The notes beneath the pieces are model-generated. The model saw nothing but the letters and a program-made list of their open reading frames with translations, was not told where the DNA came from and made no database searches. Positions 1 to 9,366 of a DNA stretch of 64,000 bases are shown here, piece by piece; position 1 is the stretch's first letter, and every line of letters starts with the position of its first letter. A program made the position numbers and the translations under genes. This stretch comes from Sandaracinaceae bacterium (GTDB taxonomy: Bacteria > Myxococcota_A > Polyangia > Polyangiales > Houyiibacteriaceae), in assembly GCA_020633055.1 (NCBI GenBank), contig JACKEJ010000006.1, positions 806,001 through 870,000 on the forward strand, given 5' to 3'.

Positions 1-886
1 CGGCTTCCATGAACTCGTCTGCGGTCTGGAAGCGTAGGTTGGGGTCACGGTGCAGCGCCTTCTCGAGCAGCGCGTCGAAGGGCTCCAAGTCCGGCCACAG
101 GCTGGACGGCATGGGGATCGGGTCGTTGAGGATCTTCGCCAGCGTCGCCGCGTTGTTCTCGCCGCGGAAGAGCCGCCGGCCCGTGAGCGACTCCCACAGG
201 ATGATGCCCATGCTGAAGAGGTCGGAGCGCTGATCGGCCTCACCCGTCGAGGCCTGCTCGGGCGCCATGTAGCTGAGCTTGCCCTTGAACTGGCCCGCGC
301 GCGTGGAGGCCATGCGTACCTCGGCCTTGGCCACGCCGAAGTCGGTCAGGCGGCTGATGCCGTCGGTGCCGACCATGATGTTGTGCGGCGACACATCGCG
401 GTGGACGATGTTGAGGGGCTCGCCCTTGTCCCCCGTGAGCGAGTGAGCTGCCCCGAGTCCCCCCAGCGCGTCAATGATGATCTTCATCACCAGGCTGGTG
501 TCGAGCCGACGGCCCTGCTTCGCGGAGCGCCCGAGCAGCGCGCCCAGGTGGTCACCCTCGATGTACTCCATCACCAGGAAGTAGCCGTCGCCGCCCGAGT
601 CGCTGATGTCGAGCGTGGGCACCACGTTGGGGTGCCGGATGCGCGCGGCGAGGCGCGCCTCGTCCAGGAACATCGAGATGAACTCTTCCTCGTATGCCAG
701 GTGCGGGTGCAGCACCTTGATCGCGACGAGGCGCTCGAAGCCAGCGACGCCGATGGCGCGCGCGATGTACACGGCTGCCATGCCGCCGGACGCGAGCTGG
801 GTCAGCACCTCGTAGCGGCCGAGCACGCGCCCGGCCATGTTTCGTGCTTCGTTGGCTCCGCCCGGAGCGTTGGCAGCTGCGGTCAT
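1..886 (-). CDS. Serine/threonine protein kinase, N-terminal part (cut by window edge)
   Basis: Hanks-type protein kinase, predicted to phosphorylate Ser/Thr residues of unknown targets. About 295 residues are visible; the C-terminus runs off the left edge. Counting from the ATG at 886, the glycine loop LASGGMAAVY is at 31-40, the catalytic Lys57 lies in AIKVL, the catalytic loop HRDVSPHN is near 161, DFG near 180 and MAPEQ near 207, so the catalytic core looks intact. The ATG at 886 lies one base after the stop of the upstream TPR/PEGA-like gene, which favours coupled translation. An in-frame ATG at 838 (MAGRVLGRYEV) is the alternative start. Whether a membrane anchor or sensor domain follows cannot be seen. 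Confidence 0.93.
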   Translation of the reverse strand, partial: MTAAANAPGGANEARNMAGRVLGRYEVLTQLASGGMAAVYIARAIGVAGFERLVAIKVLHPHLAYEEEFISMFLDEARLAARIRHPNVVPTLDISDSGGDGYFLVMEYIEGDHLGALLGRSAKQGRRLDTSLVMKIIIDALGGLGAAHSLTGDKGEPLNIVHRDVSPHNIMVGTDGISRLTDFGVAKAEVRMASTRAGQFKGKLSYMAPEQASTGEADQRSDLFSMGIILWESLTGRRLFRGENNAATLAKILNDPIPMPSSLWPDLEPFDALLEKALHRDPNLRFQTADEFMEA

Positions 887-887
887 C

Positions 888-1892
888 TCAGAACGTACCT
901 TCCAGGAGGAGCATGCCTCCCTGCCGGGACAGACCCACCGTCGGTGTCACACCTTGGGAGTCCTCGCTGCTCGCGTCCTCGTCGTCGTCGCTGCCGCGCC
1001 AGTCGGTGAGGATGCCGATGACCAGGGTGGTGGCGGCGAGACCGGCGGTGACGCCGATGAGCGCGTTGGTGCGCTTCTCGCGCTGCTGCCCGTCACGCAG
1101 CAGGCGCCGCGCCTCCGTACAGTCGCCGCCGGCGCTGGTGCACATCTCCGCCGCGTCTTCGTAGGCGCCCACATGGTTCTGGGTGTCGATGCCCGACCAC
1201 AGCATCGCGGCGCCCGCGCCGAGCGTGAGCGCGCCCGCCACAATGAAGGTGGCGCGCGGGAAGCGGAAGGGCTCGTTGATCACGATCGGGTTTCCGTCGG
1301 AGTCACGCTGCACCAACGGCTCGGGCGGCGGAGGCGGCGCCTCGAACGAGAGCGCGCGTGTCTGGCCCGCGCGAGCGCGGACGGTCTGTGTCACGCGGCC
1401 ATGCTCGAAGCCAGCGGCGACCTCGTGCTCCACGCCCGGCTCCACGAAGAACGACAGGCCACCCGTGAGCGAACCGTCCACCTCGACGGCGCAGTTGGCG
1501 TCGCACGTCACGTCGATGCGGACGTACTGGGCGGCGGCTCCCTCGAGCACCTCGGCCGCCATGGCCTGTGCAGCTTCGTTGTCCGGGTACGTCTGCTGCA
1601 GGCGCAGCGCGAGCGACGCGGCGCGCATCTGGTGGCCGGCGCGGCGGCGCGCCTCGATGGCGTGGGAGAGGGCCGCTGGCGCGGGGGACAGACGGTCTGC
1701 CGTCTCGAACCACTGCGCGGCGGCTTCCCAGTTCTCGGTCAGCGCTTCTTGCGTGCCCCGGTCGAAGGCCTGCGCCGCCGCTGCGCGCTCACGTCCCTGC
1801 GCGCTCGCGCTGGCCGCCAGCGCCATGGTGAAGACGAGCGCCGTCAGCGCGAAGGCAATGGATTTCGTGTGGTTCATGCGAGCGTTCGCCAT
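888..1892 (-). CDS. Exported TPR/PEGA-like protein with two membrane segments
   Basis: 334-residue protein of unknown function. It has a Sec signal peptide (about 1-32, ending ASASAQ), a helical TPR-like stretch (about 35-110), and a beta-rich section (about 120-190) resembling PEGA domains, with a Cys pair in VTCDANC. A PPPPPEP linker follows, then two hydrophobic segments (about 217-239 and 277-297). The C-terminus is acidic and Ser-rich. It sits one base upstream of a Ser/Thr kinase and is probably co-transcribed with it; this pairing is common in myxobacteria and suggests an envelope-side partner. The start MANAR could instead be the ATG six codons later (MNHTK). Family assignment rests on composition and layout, not on a decisive motif. 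Confidence 0.8.
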   Translation of the reverse strand: MANARMNHTKSIAFALTALVFTMALAASASAQGRERAAAAQAFDRGTQEALTENWEAAAQWFETADRLSPAPAALSHAIEARRRAGHQMRAASLALRLQQTYPDNEAAQAMAAEVLEGAAAQYVRIDVTCDANCAVEVDGSLTGGLSFFVEPGVEHEVAAGFEHGRVTQTVRARAGQTRALSFEAPPPPPEPLVQRDSDGNPIVINEPFRFPRATFIVAGALTLGAGAAMLWSGIDTQNHVGAYEDAAEMCTSAGGDCTEARRLLRDGQQREKRTNALIGVTAGLAATTLVIGILTDWRGSDDDEDASSEDSQGVTPTVGLSRQGGMLLLEGTF

Positions 1893-1907
1893 TTCAATGC
1901 TGCCCCC

Positions 1908-1937
1908 AGAATGCCTGTAGGTTTATTGGCTAGTCAA
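1908..1937 (-). promoter_or_regulatory. Possible sigma-70-type promoter for the TPR/PEGA-kinase pair
   Basis: On the minus strand TTGACT (1937-1932) is followed after 18 bases by CATTCT (1913-1908), in a locally AT-richer leader just upstream of the ATG at 1892. The -35 box is good and the -10 box is weak. Confidence 0.3.
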
Positions 1938-1951
1938 GACTGGTGTGACGG

Positions 1952-1970
1952 GGGGATGAAATATATCCCC
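1952..1970. terminator. Small hairpin between pilT and the TPR/PEGA gene
   Basis: GGGGAT (1952-1957) pairs with ATCCCC (1965-1970) across a 7-base AT-rich loop, downstream of the pilT stop. There is no T-run, so this is at best a weak terminator. Confidence 0.25.
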
Positions 1971-2028
1971 AATCAGGGATGGGTGTTCCCAACGCCCGTT
2001 CGAAAGCCCCGTTCCGCCACACGCGGGG

Positions 2029-3153
2029 CTAGGTCTCGCGCCGTTGTCCGGACTGCGCGACGGGCACCTGGGTGCGGATCATGGACTGCAGCTCTCCGGG
2101 CTCCGCGGAGCGCCCAAGCGCTGTCTCGAAGTCGATGGTGCCATTGGTGTACAGCTGATAGAGCGCCTGGTTCATCGTCTGCATGCCGCTGATGCCTTGG
2201 CCCGTCTGCATGATGCCGTAGATCTGGTGCACCTTGGACTCGCGGATGAGGTTCCGGATGGCGTGGTTCGGAATCATGACCTCCAGTGCCAAGGCGCGTC
2301 CGGGACCGTCGGCGCGTGGCACGAGCATCTGGGTGATGACGGCCTGCAACACAAAGCTGAGCTGCGCGCGGATCTGCGACTGCTGGTGCGGCGGGAACAC
2401 GTCGATGACGCGGTTGATCGACTGCACGGCGCTGTTCGTGTGGAGCGTCGCGAACGCCAAGTGGCCCGTCTCACTGATGGTCATGGCGGCCTCGATGGTC
2501 TCGAGGTCGCGCATCTCACCGACCAGGACGACGTCCGGGTCTTGGCGCAGGGCGTACCGCAGGGCGCCCTTGAAGGACTCCGTGTCCGCGCCGATCTCGC
2601 GCTGGTTCACGACGGAGAGCTTGTTGGGGTGGAGGTACTCGATGGGGTCCTCCACGGTCAGGATGTGGTGCCGCTGGGTGGAGTTGATCTCGTCGATCAT
2701 GGCCGCGAGCGTGGTGGACTTACCCGACCCAGTGGGACCGGTGACCAGCACCAGGCCGCGCGGCAGGTGGGCGATCTCGCGCAACACCGGTGGCACCCCC
2801 AGCTCGTCCAGCGTGCGCACCTTGAACGGAATCGCGCGGAAGGCCGCCCCGACCGCGCCGCGCTGCATGAAGACGTTGGCGCGGAAGCGCGAGATGCCCT
2901 TCACGTTGAAGGAGAAGTCCAGCTCGTTGTCCCGCTCGAAGCGGATCTTCTGCTCGTCGGAGAGCACCTCGTAGCACAGGGCCTTCGTCTCGATGGGCGT
3001 GAGCGGTGGCGTGCGCAGCGGCACGAGGCTGCCGTCGATGCGGATCTGGGGCGGGGTCCCGGTGGTGACGTGCAGGTCCGAGCCGCCCCGGTCGGTCATG
3101 ACCTTCAGCAGCTGTCGGATGGAGAATCGCGGGCCTTCTTGCTGCTCGTCCAT
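2029..3153 (-). CDS. pilT: Type IV pilus retraction ATPase PilT
   Basis: Hexameric cytoplasmic ATPase that powers pilus retraction and twitching or social motility. 374 residues, slightly longer than typical PilT. All GspE/PilT motifs are present: Walker A GPTGSGKST at 139-147, Asp box LTVEDPIEYLH at 165-175, Walker B around 206-214 (DVVLVGEMR), and His box near 229-239 (TGHLAFATLHT). The PilT-specific AIRNLIRE at 298-305 separates it from PilB and PilU-type relatives. No pilus genes lie nearby, so the gene is away from any pil cluster in this window. It is preceded by a FAD oxidoreductase gene ending 36 bases upstream. Confidence 0.96.
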   Translation of the reverse strand: MDEQQEGPRFSIRQLLKVMTDRGGSDLHVTTGTPPQIRIDGSLVPLRTPPLTPIETKALCYEVLSDEQKIRFERDNELDFSFNVKGISRFRANVFMQRGAVGAAFRAIPFKVRTLDELGVPPVLREIAHLPRGLVLVTGPTGSGKSTTLAAMIDEINSTQRHHILTVEDPIEYLHPNKLSVVNQREIGADTESFKGALRYALRQDPDVVLVGEMRDLETIEAAMTISETGHLAFATLHTNSAVQSINRVIDVFPPHQQSQIRAQLSFVLQAVITQMLVPRADGPGRALALEVMIPNHAIRNLIRESKVHQIYGIMQTGQGISGMQTMNQALYQLYTNGTIDFETALGRSAEPGELQSMIRTQVPVAQSGQRRET

Positions 3154-3189
3154 GGCGCCGACGATATCAGAGTCCCCGGAACCCGCGCG

Positions 3190-4713
3190 CTATAGTTCGG
3201 TCTTGATCCAGGCGCGGCTGTGCAGCTGACGGGCGCGACCGCGGCGCCCCACCACGCGCCCCGCGGTCTGCGCGGCGAGGAAGAGCCCCTCCATGCCGAG
3301 CGCAGGGACGTTGTGCGGGCCCGCCAGCAGCAGGTTCTTGATGGGCGTGCGCGTGGGCAGCCCGCAGAAGCCGAGTCCGTCACGCACGGGGTAGCCATAG
3401 AGCGTGGTCATGGTGCTGGGGCCGCGCTCCCACGGGGCTGCGCTCGGGATGTGCTCGTCCCGCACCGGGTCGTACGCGTCGCGCCCGTCGTGGGGTGAGT
3501 CCACCAACAGCAGGCGGTGCCCGTCCAGCAAGAACGGAATGAGCTCCGCGAGCCCCGCCAGCACGCGCTCCCGCTCGGTCCCCAGACGGTCGCCGCGCTC
3601 CTCCACGTCGCGTCGCGCGATGAGCGTCTGCACGCACAGCAGCTGGGTGCCGTCGGTGATGGGGCCGACCGAGATGTAGAGGGGGGCCTCGCTGGGGTCG
3701 CCGAGCGCGCAGAAGACATCGCTGCCCATGCCCTCGGGGACACAGCCGGCGCGCACGACCACGTTCAGCGTGAAGCGGAACCAGCGCGGCTGAGGCTCGC
3801 CCCGGCGCTCGAACAGGGGCTCGAACACCCCGCGGTCCGGCACGAGCTGCAGCAGCTCCGAGATGCTACCGGACGCGACGACGTAGTCCGCGCCGATGTC
3901 CTCCTCCGTGTCGTGTAGGCGCACCCCGGCGACGCGCCCGCCGCGGACCAGCACGCGATCGGCGGCGTCGCGCGCCTGCACGGATCCGCTGTGCGAGACG
4001 ATCTTCTCGCGCAGCGCCTCCTCGAGCCACGTCATCCCGCCTTCGATGTGCGCGGCGCCCTTCCACCACGCCTCGAACACGCGGCACATGGCCTGTCCGT
4101 CCAGCTGCTGCGGATCGAGGCCGGTGCCCAGCATGGCGGGCAGCTGCATCACGCGTCGGAACGCGTGGTCGCGTGGGAGCTCGTCCAGCGGGTCCCAGTC
4201 CCCGCTGCGCTCGCGGAAGCCCTGGTGCGCCGTCGCGCGTGCGAACTCACGGCGCTCGAAGAAGGTCTGCGGAGGCCAGACCAGCTCGCGCTCGAACAGG
4301 GCGTCGAGCCGCTCCCCCACGTGCGTCACGGTGCGCAACGCCTCGGCGACCGGGCGCCTCACGTCGCCGAACTCACGCAAGATCTCCAGCTCCAGCAGTT
4401 CGGCCTCGGCCGCCATGTCGAAGCGTACGCCCGGCAGCGCGACTTGGAAGGCTGGATCCATCGCGGTCGCCTTGCGGCGCAGCAGCTGGTGCAGCGCCAG
4501 TTCGCTCATGATGCGGCGCGCGACGGGGCAGTGCGCAGCCAGGAAGGGGGTGCGCTCGCGCGGCAGGGTGTACCCGGCGATCTCGTACGTGTCGGGCAGT
4601 CGGTGCTGCCCCAGCACCAGCACGCGGTAGCCGCGGCGCGAGAGCAGCGCTCCCGTCAACAGGCCGGGCAGGCTCGTGCCCAGCACCACCGCGTCGTACG
4701 AGCTCGCGCTCAT
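3190..4713 (-). CDS. FAD-dependent phytoene-desaturase-like oxidoreductase
   Basis: 507-residue flavoprotein-like protein. The N-terminus (about 9-28) is a Rossmann beta-alpha-beta with a modified glycine motif (VLGTSLPGLL instead of GxGxxG). The C-terminal NLLLAGPHNVPALGMEGLFL plus AAQTAGRVV matches the FAD-binding end of the phytoene desaturase/amine oxidase superfamily. The substrate is unknown; carotenoid or porphyrinogen-type reactions are typical for the superfamily, but no pathway genes are adjacent. The ATG overlaps the purN stop by 4 bases (ATGA at 4713-4710), so it is translated with the purine genes, though a metabolic link is not obvious. Confidence 0.75.
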   Translation of the reverse strand: MSASSYDAVVLGTSLPGLLTGALLSRRGYRVLVLGQHRLPDTYEIAGYTLPRERTPFLAAHCPVARRIMSELALHQLLRRKATAMDPAFQVALPGVRFDMAAEAELLELEILREFGDVRRPVAEALRTVTHVGERLDALFERELVWPPQTFFERREFARATAHQGFRERSGDWDPLDELPRDHAFRRVMQLPAMLGTGLDPQQLDGQAMCRVFEAWWKGAAHIEGGMTWLEEALREKIVSHSGSVQARDAADRVLVRGGRVAGVRLHDTEEDIGADYVVASGSISELLQLVPDRGVFEPLFERRGEPQPRWFRFTLNVVVRAGCVPEGMGSDVFCALGDPSEAPLYISVGPITDGTQLLCVQTLIARRDVEERGDRLGTERERVLAGLAELIPFLLDGHRLLLVDSPHDGRDAYDPVRDEHIPSAAPWERGPSTMTTLYGYPVRDGLGFCGLPTRTPIKNLLLAGPHNVPALGMEGLFLAAQTAGRVVGRRGRARQLHSRAWIKTEL

Positions 4714-5375
4714 GCGGGGTCGTCGAAGCGCGGCGCGGTGTAGTAGCCCGCCGCGCAGGGCGCCTGGGTGAGGGTGGGGGGAGCGAGGGTCAAGAGGCCC
4801 TGCGCCACCCAGTGGATGACCGTGGGCAGCAGGGCGTGCTCGGCCACCTGGATGCGCGCGTGCAGCGCGTCTGCGTCGTCCGTGGGGAGCACGGGCACGG
4901 CCGCCTGCGCCAGGATGGGGCCAGTATCCACGCCGTCATCGACGACGTGCACGGTGCAGCCCGTGAGGCGCACGCCGGCGGCGACCGCTTGCCGCGGCGC
5001 GTCGTGCCCTGTGAAGCTGGGCAGGAGCGAGGGGTGCACGTTGATCAGACGGCCGGGGAAGCGCTCGAGCAGGGGGCGCCCGAGGATGCGCATGAAGCCC
5101 GCCAGCACCAACAAGACGTCGCGCTGCGCGCTCAGGTCGGACACGGCGTCCGCTAGCGTGACGTTCCACGCGTCGCGGTCGGCTCCGCGGGGGAGCGGCA
5201 CCACGCGCGTGGGCACGCCGCGCGCTTCGGCCAGCGCGAGGGCGCCTGCGCCGGGCTTGTCGCTGACCAGACCCACCACGCGCGCGTCACAACGGCCGGC
5301 GTCGATGGCCTCGAAGATCGCGGACAGGTTGGAGCCCCGGCCGGACGCGAGCACCACGATGTCGACCGTGGACAC
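4710..5375 (-). CDS. purN: Phosphoribosylglycinamide formyltransferase
   Basis: Transfers the formyl group of 10-formyltetrahydrofolate to GAR, the third step of de novo purine synthesis. 221 residues, normal length. The phosphate-binding loop ASGRGSN is at 10-16. The catalytic triad region is intact: Asn112 and His114 in INVHPSLLPSF, and Asp150 in GCTVHVVDDGVDTGPI. It directly follows purM (stop at 5376, start at 5375), giving a purM-purN operon, and overlaps the FAD oxidoreductase start by 4 bases. Confidence 0.97.
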   Translation of the reverse strand: MSTVDIVVLASGRGSNLSAIFEAIDAGRCDARVVGLVSDKPGAGALALAEARGVPTRVVPLPRGADRDAWNVTLADAVSDLSAQRDVLLVLAGFMRILGRPLLERFPGRLINVHPSLLPSFTGHDAPRQAVAAGVRLTGCTVHVVDDGVDTGPILAQAAVPVLPTDDADALHARIQVAEHALLPTVIHWVAQGLLTLAPPTLTQAPCAAGYYTAPRFDDPA

Positions 5376-6419
5376 TCAGACGACCTTGATCCGGGCCTCG
5401 CCGGTCGCGTCCGACGCGATGATCTCGCCCACGCGGTAGGCGGGCTCGCCGACGGCGTCGAGGGCAGCCTGCACCGCGGCGACGTCGGCGGGCGGGACGA
5501 TCATGGTGAAGCCGAGGCCCAGGTTGAAGGTGCGCTGCATCTCGGGCTCGGCCACGCCGCCCTCGCGCTGGATGAGGTCGAAGATGGCCGGGCGGGGCCA
5601 GCTGCCGAGGTCCACGCGCATGCCCACACCGTCTGGCAGGCCGCGGTGCAGGTTGCCCGGCAGGCCGCCGCCCGTGATGTGGCAGAAGCCGCGGATGTCG
5701 CCGGCGGCGAGCGCGGCGCGCGCGACGTCTGCGTAGATCTTGGTGGGGCGCAGCAGCACCTCGCCCAAGGGCGCGTCGAGGCCCTCCGGCGTGTCGTTCA
5801 GCGATAGCGGGTTCTCGCGGTCCAGCAGCGCGCGGCGCGCCAGGCTGAAGCCGTTGCTGTGCAGGCCGGAGCTGGCCACGCCGAGCACCACGTCCCCCAC
5901 GGCAATGCGCTCGCCCGTGATGACCGCCTTGCGCCCGACGACGCCCACGGCGAAGCCGGCCAGGTCGTACTCGCCGCCGGCGTAGAAGCCTGGCAGCTCG
6001 GCCGTCTCGCCGCCCAGCAGCGCGCAGCCCGCCTGCTTGCAGCCGTCGGCGATGCCGCGCACCACGGCCTCGCCTTGGTCCACGTCCAGCTTGCCGGTGG
6101 CGAAGTAGTCCAGGAAGAACAGCGGCCGCGCGCCCACGGTGAGCACGTCGTTCACGCACATGGCCACCAGGTCGATGCCCACCGTGTCGTGCTGATCGAG
6201 GGCGAAGGCGAGCTTCAGCTTGGTGCCCACGCCGTCGGTGCCCGACACCAGGATCGGGTCCTCGATGTCGCTGGGGAGCCCACACAACCCCGCGAAGCCC
6301 CCTACGCCGCCGATGACGTGCGGCGTGCGCGTCGCGGCTGCCAGGGGCTTGATGCGGTCGACCAAGCGTTCTCCAGCGTCGATGTCGACGCCCGCGTCGC
6401 GGTAGGTGAGGCCTTTCAT
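5376..6419 (-). CDS. purM: Phosphoribosylformylglycinamidine cyclo-ligase (AIR synthetase)
   Basis: ATP-dependent closure of FGAM to AIR in purine synthesis. 347 residues, full length. It begins MKGLTYRDAGVDIDAG, the usual PurM N-terminus, with the VSGTDGVGTKLKLA nucleotide-binding region near 58-72, GGETAELPGFY, and the HITGGGLPGNL glycine loop. It is adjacent to purN without a gap. The pairing of steps 3 and 5 of the pathway in one transcript is common in bacteria. Confidence 0.98.
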   Translation of the reverse strand: MKGLTYRDAGVDIDAGERLVDRIKPLAAATRTPHVIGGVGGFAGLCGLPSDIEDPILVSGTDGVGTKLKLAFALDQHDTVGIDLVAMCVNDVLTVGARPLFFLDYFATGKLDVDQGEAVVRGIADGCKQAGCALLGGETAELPGFYAGGEYDLAGFAVGVVGRKAVITGERIAVGDVVLGVASSGLHSNGFSLARRALLDRENPLSLNDTPEGLDAPLGEVLLRPTKIYADVARAALAAGDIRGFCHITGGGLPGNLHRGLPDGVGMRVDLGSWPRPAIFDLIQREGGVAEPEMQRTFNLGLGFTMIVPPADVAAVQAALDAVGEPAYRVGEIIASDATGEARIKVV

Positions 6420-6466
6420 GCAGCCGCGTGTAGCACGCTCCGCGCCCGGCGGCGAAGCGCCCCGCG

Positions 6467-7060
6467 CTACTCGGCCGCGCTGGGGGCGTCTGCTGGAGCC
6501 TGGGGGGCCGTGGGCTCGGACCCGCGCATGCTGGCCGCGACGCCGGCTCCGATGATGAGCAACAGGACGACGACCACACCAATGACTTGCCGCTTGGGCT
6601 TCTCGGTGGGCAGGGGCGGGAGCGGGATGGCGTCGAGGGAGATCTCCCCAGACAGCGCGTGCTCACGTTGCGCCACCTCGGCGGGGCTGGCCCCGGCGCC
6701 GTCGTTGGCCACCTGCCACGACGGCTTGAAGCTGCTGGCGAAGCGGTCGTGCGCGGCCGCGTCGAACGACTTTGCTTCGGCGCTGGCTGGGGCTGCGTCC
6801 CCCTGGCGGTTGGACTCTCTGGGGCTGTCTTTGGGGCTGTCTTTGGGGTTGTCTTCGGCACCGGCCTTGGCGGTGGCCGGGGCGTCACCCGCTGGGCCCG
6901 CGGCGTCCGCGGCAGCGGCTCGGGTGTCGGGAGCGTCGACCGCGCTGGCTGCAGCGGAGCCCGTGTCGCTGCTCTTCCCGGCGTCGTTGGCGGCCGGCGC
7001 CATGGACGCCGACTTCGCCGGTGCGGTGCTTTCCTTGTTTCGTTTCTTCTTCTTCGCCAC
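6467..7060 (-). CDS. Low-complexity protein with one C-terminal membrane segment
   Basis: 197-residue protein with no recognised domain. The Lys/Arg-rich start (MAKKKKRNKE) leads into a long Ala/Asp/Ser/Pro-rich disordered region. This includes a short tandem repeat (DNPKDSPKDSPRES, about 92-105) visible at DNA level as repeated gggctgtctttg near 6820-6850. The chain ends in one hydrophobic segment (VIGVVVVLLLIIGAGVAAS, about 159-177) and a short Pro/Ala tail. It is probably membrane-anchored with the bulk in the cytoplasm. It lies 48 bases upstream of purM and 31 bases downstream of the YbjN-like gene. Confidence 0.7.
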   Translation of the reverse strand: MAKKKKRNKESTAPAKSASMAPAANDAGKSSDTGSAAASAVDAPDTRAAAADAAGPAGDAPATAKAGAEDNPKDSPKDSPRESNRQGDAAPASAEAKSFDAAAHDRFASSFKPSWQVANDGAGASPAEVAQREHALSGEISLDAIPLPPLPTEKPKRQVIGVVVVLLLIIGAGVAASMRGSEPTAPQAPADAPSAAE

Positions 7061-7090
7061 TCGTGTCTCCCGAAGACCGCCGGTCCCCGC

Positions 7091-7549
7091 TCAGTCGTTG
7101 CCTGGGAAGAGCTCCGCCAGGCGGTCATCCCACTCGTCGGCCACCGCCGCCACCGTCGTGATGAGGTCCTCGAACTCCTCGAAGTCGAGCCCGCCCAGGC
7201 GGCGCAGCGCCCGGAGATACAAGGCGTCGCGGTCTTTGTCGATCGCGAACGCGCCATCGCTGGTGACCAAGAAGTTGAGCTCCAGCAGGCGGCGATAAAA
7301 TTCCTCGCGGCCCTCGCGCGGCACGTCCATGATGCGCGACAGGAGCAACAAGGTTCCATGCTCTACCAGCACGTTGATGCCCACCGTCGCCGAGCCGCGC
7401 TGCACCTCGGTGTACCCGTCCCGGTCCAGCGGCGCGATGGCGATGCCGACCTGATCGCCGAAGCGGCGGAGGTAGTCGTTCACCATCTCCGGAGCGTCTC
7501 GGTAGGCGCGCCCGCTCGGTCGGTCTTGGAACAGTGGGGACTGGGTCAA
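7091..7549 (-). CDS. YbjN/CesT-like chaperone-fold protein
   Basis: 152-residue acidic protein with the layout of the YbjN and type III secretion chaperone (CesT) fold. Its elements are an N-terminal helix (MVNDYLRRFG), strands around ATVGINVLVEHGTLLLLSRIMD, a helix (REEFYRRLLELNF), a strand pair (SDGAFAIDKDRDALYLRAL) and a C-terminal helix ending in an acidic tail. No type III secretion genes are near, so a stand-alone YbjN-type role is more likely. No catalytic residues are evident. It starts the minus-strand run toward purM and its 5' end overlaps the start region of the divergent amidase gene. Confidence 0.7.
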   Translation of the reverse strand: MTQSPLFQDRPSGRAYRDAPEMVNDYLRRFGDQVGIAIAPLDRDGYTEVQRGSATVGINVLVEHGTLLLLSRIMDVPREGREEFYRRLLELNFLVTSDGAFAIDKDRDALYLRALRRLGGLDFEEFEDLITTVAAVADEWDDRLAELFPGND

Positions 7550-7620
7550 CGGCTCACGGGGGAGGGCGGTTGAGGGGGCCTGCGCGAGGCGGCCCCCCGA
7601 GTTGGTCGGAACGTATCAGG

Positions 7621-9366
7621 GTGCGCGGAGCTTGGCGAGCGGCACCGTGCGCCACGGCCCAGCTCGCGCTGCTGTTGGCCGTGACGCTGCTCTCTGGCTG
7701 CGGGTCCGGCGCGGGCGACGAGGCCTCGTCCCAGGAGCACGAGCAGCCGGTGGACCGCCTGGAGGGGGCCGGTGACTGGGACCTCGAGCGCACACGCAGC
7801 GAGCTGGAGGCCCTGGGGGCCGAGGTCGAGGAGGCGCGCGACGCCGTCACACGCGCCCGACTCGCTCGGCAGCGAGGTCAGCTGGCGCGCATGCTGGCCG
7901 CGCGCACCGGCGACGCCGCAGACCTGAACCAGGCGCGCGCATGGCTCACGTCGGCGCTGGCGGCTCCAGCCGACGAGGTCGCGTCGTGGTCGCTCGACGC
8001 GGAGCGCTGTGAGGCGGGCGACGAGCTGGTGAAGCTCGAGTCCATCGAGGCGCACGACCTGGCCGCCGCGCGCCGCGTGGCCGCCGGGCTGGTGGAGCGC
8101 TTCGCAGTGGCCGACGAGCGCCCGGACGCCGCGCCCGAGCACGCCGCCGACCAGCTGCGTCTGCTGGACTGCCTGCGCCGCGCGCGTCGGATGAGCGCCT
8201 CGCTGGACGGTGCGGCGGAGCTCGACGGTGGTCCGCAGGATCCCCACGCTTTCCACGGCTCGGAGGTGGCCGATGGCGGGACCGCGGAGAGCGCCGGCGC
8301 GGGTGGGCCGGCTGGTGCGGGCGTAGGCGCGCCGGGCGACGAGGCCGCGCGTTCGGGCGACGCGCCCACCCTGCGTGACATCGCGGTGTACTCCGGGGGC
8401 GAAGAGGGCGCGCGGGCCGTCTTGCGCTTCGACGGCATCCCCACCTTCACGGTGGGCCAGTCCCGAGGCGGGGCAGACGAGCCGCCGCGCGCATGGCTGG
8501 ACATCGCCAACGTGGTCGCGGAGCCGACCCTCGGGGAGACGTGGCGGGTCGCCTCGGGCGGGCTCCAGCAGGTGCGGCGGCTGACCACGGCGAGCGGCGG
8601 CGTGCGCGTGCTGTTCGACCTCATGCCGGGCGCCCGCCACCGCGTGTTCGCGCTCCCCGAGCCATTCCGCTTGGTGGTGGACATCGAGTCGCCCATCAGC
8701 GTCGCGCGCGCAGTGCAGCCTCGGCTCCCGAGGGGCGCGCCGCACCCGCGCGCATCGTATGCTGGACCCAGGCCGCGGCAGGACCGGGCGCGGGGCGTCG
8801 GCAGGGCGCCGCGAGACCAGCTGGCCTGGACCGGCCACGCGTCGCCATCCTGCTGCGGCGCGCCCTGGGGTGCGGTGTTGCTCACGCGTCAGGCCGACGT
8901 GACCCCTCTCCTCGGGGCGCACCGCCATAGCCGCGCCGTGGGCGCCGACCTCGCTGTCATCCACCTCAACGCCGCCGACGAGCCGGTGGAGCACGGTGGC
9001 GTGACTACGTTCGGCACTTTACCAGCGGCGCGTCAGGTAACCCGCCTGGGCCGCGCGCGAAACGGACACTCCGCGCGATCACGGACATGCAGCGGTTGCT
9101 CGCGGGCTTGCATCAGCGCGACAGATAGCCCTCTCGCGGCGAGCTGGCAGGAGCCGCGGCACCTCGCGGGCGGGCGCCGATCTCCCCCGCTTGCCCGACC
9201 GCGGGGTGCTGGCAGTTCCACAGTGGGCGCGCGCATACGCCGCCATCCTGCTCGAGGCCTCCTTCCTCAGGCCCGACAGGCGGCGGCGCTGGGCACGCTG
9301 CGCTACCGGCAGGCCCTCGCCGAAGGCATCGCGGCGGGCATCACGCGCTACGTGTCCGGGTCCTGA
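7621..9366 (+). pseudogene. AMIN-domain N-acetylmuramoyl-L-alanine amidase, catalytic half disrupted
   Basis: The first half is intact. A GTG start at 7621 gives a lipoprotein signal (LLAVTLLSGC), then helical TPR-like sequence, an Asp/Gly-rich linker, and an AMIN domain (about 8380-8690; AVLRFDGIPTFTVGQ through RLVVDIE) that would bind peptidoglycan. The Amidase_3 domain should follow, but its motifs are split among frames. A damaged RIV-LDPG start lies near 8753-8790. VLLTRQADVT, IHLNAADEPVEHGGVTTF and the final RYRQALAEGIAAGITRYV are in the main frame. DMQRLLAGLHQRD (about 9087) and ILLEASF (about 9240) are in others. Several small indels are needed to explain this. The frame stays open only because stops are rare at this GC. 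Sequencing error is the alternative. Confidence 0.75.

Noticed and set aside
5287..7359. Very long Arg/Pro/Ala-rich open frame overlapping purM and neighbours
   Set aside because: It is the out-of-frame reading of a GC-rich strand. purM, the low-complexity protein and the YbjN-like protein account for the region with real motifs; this frame has none.
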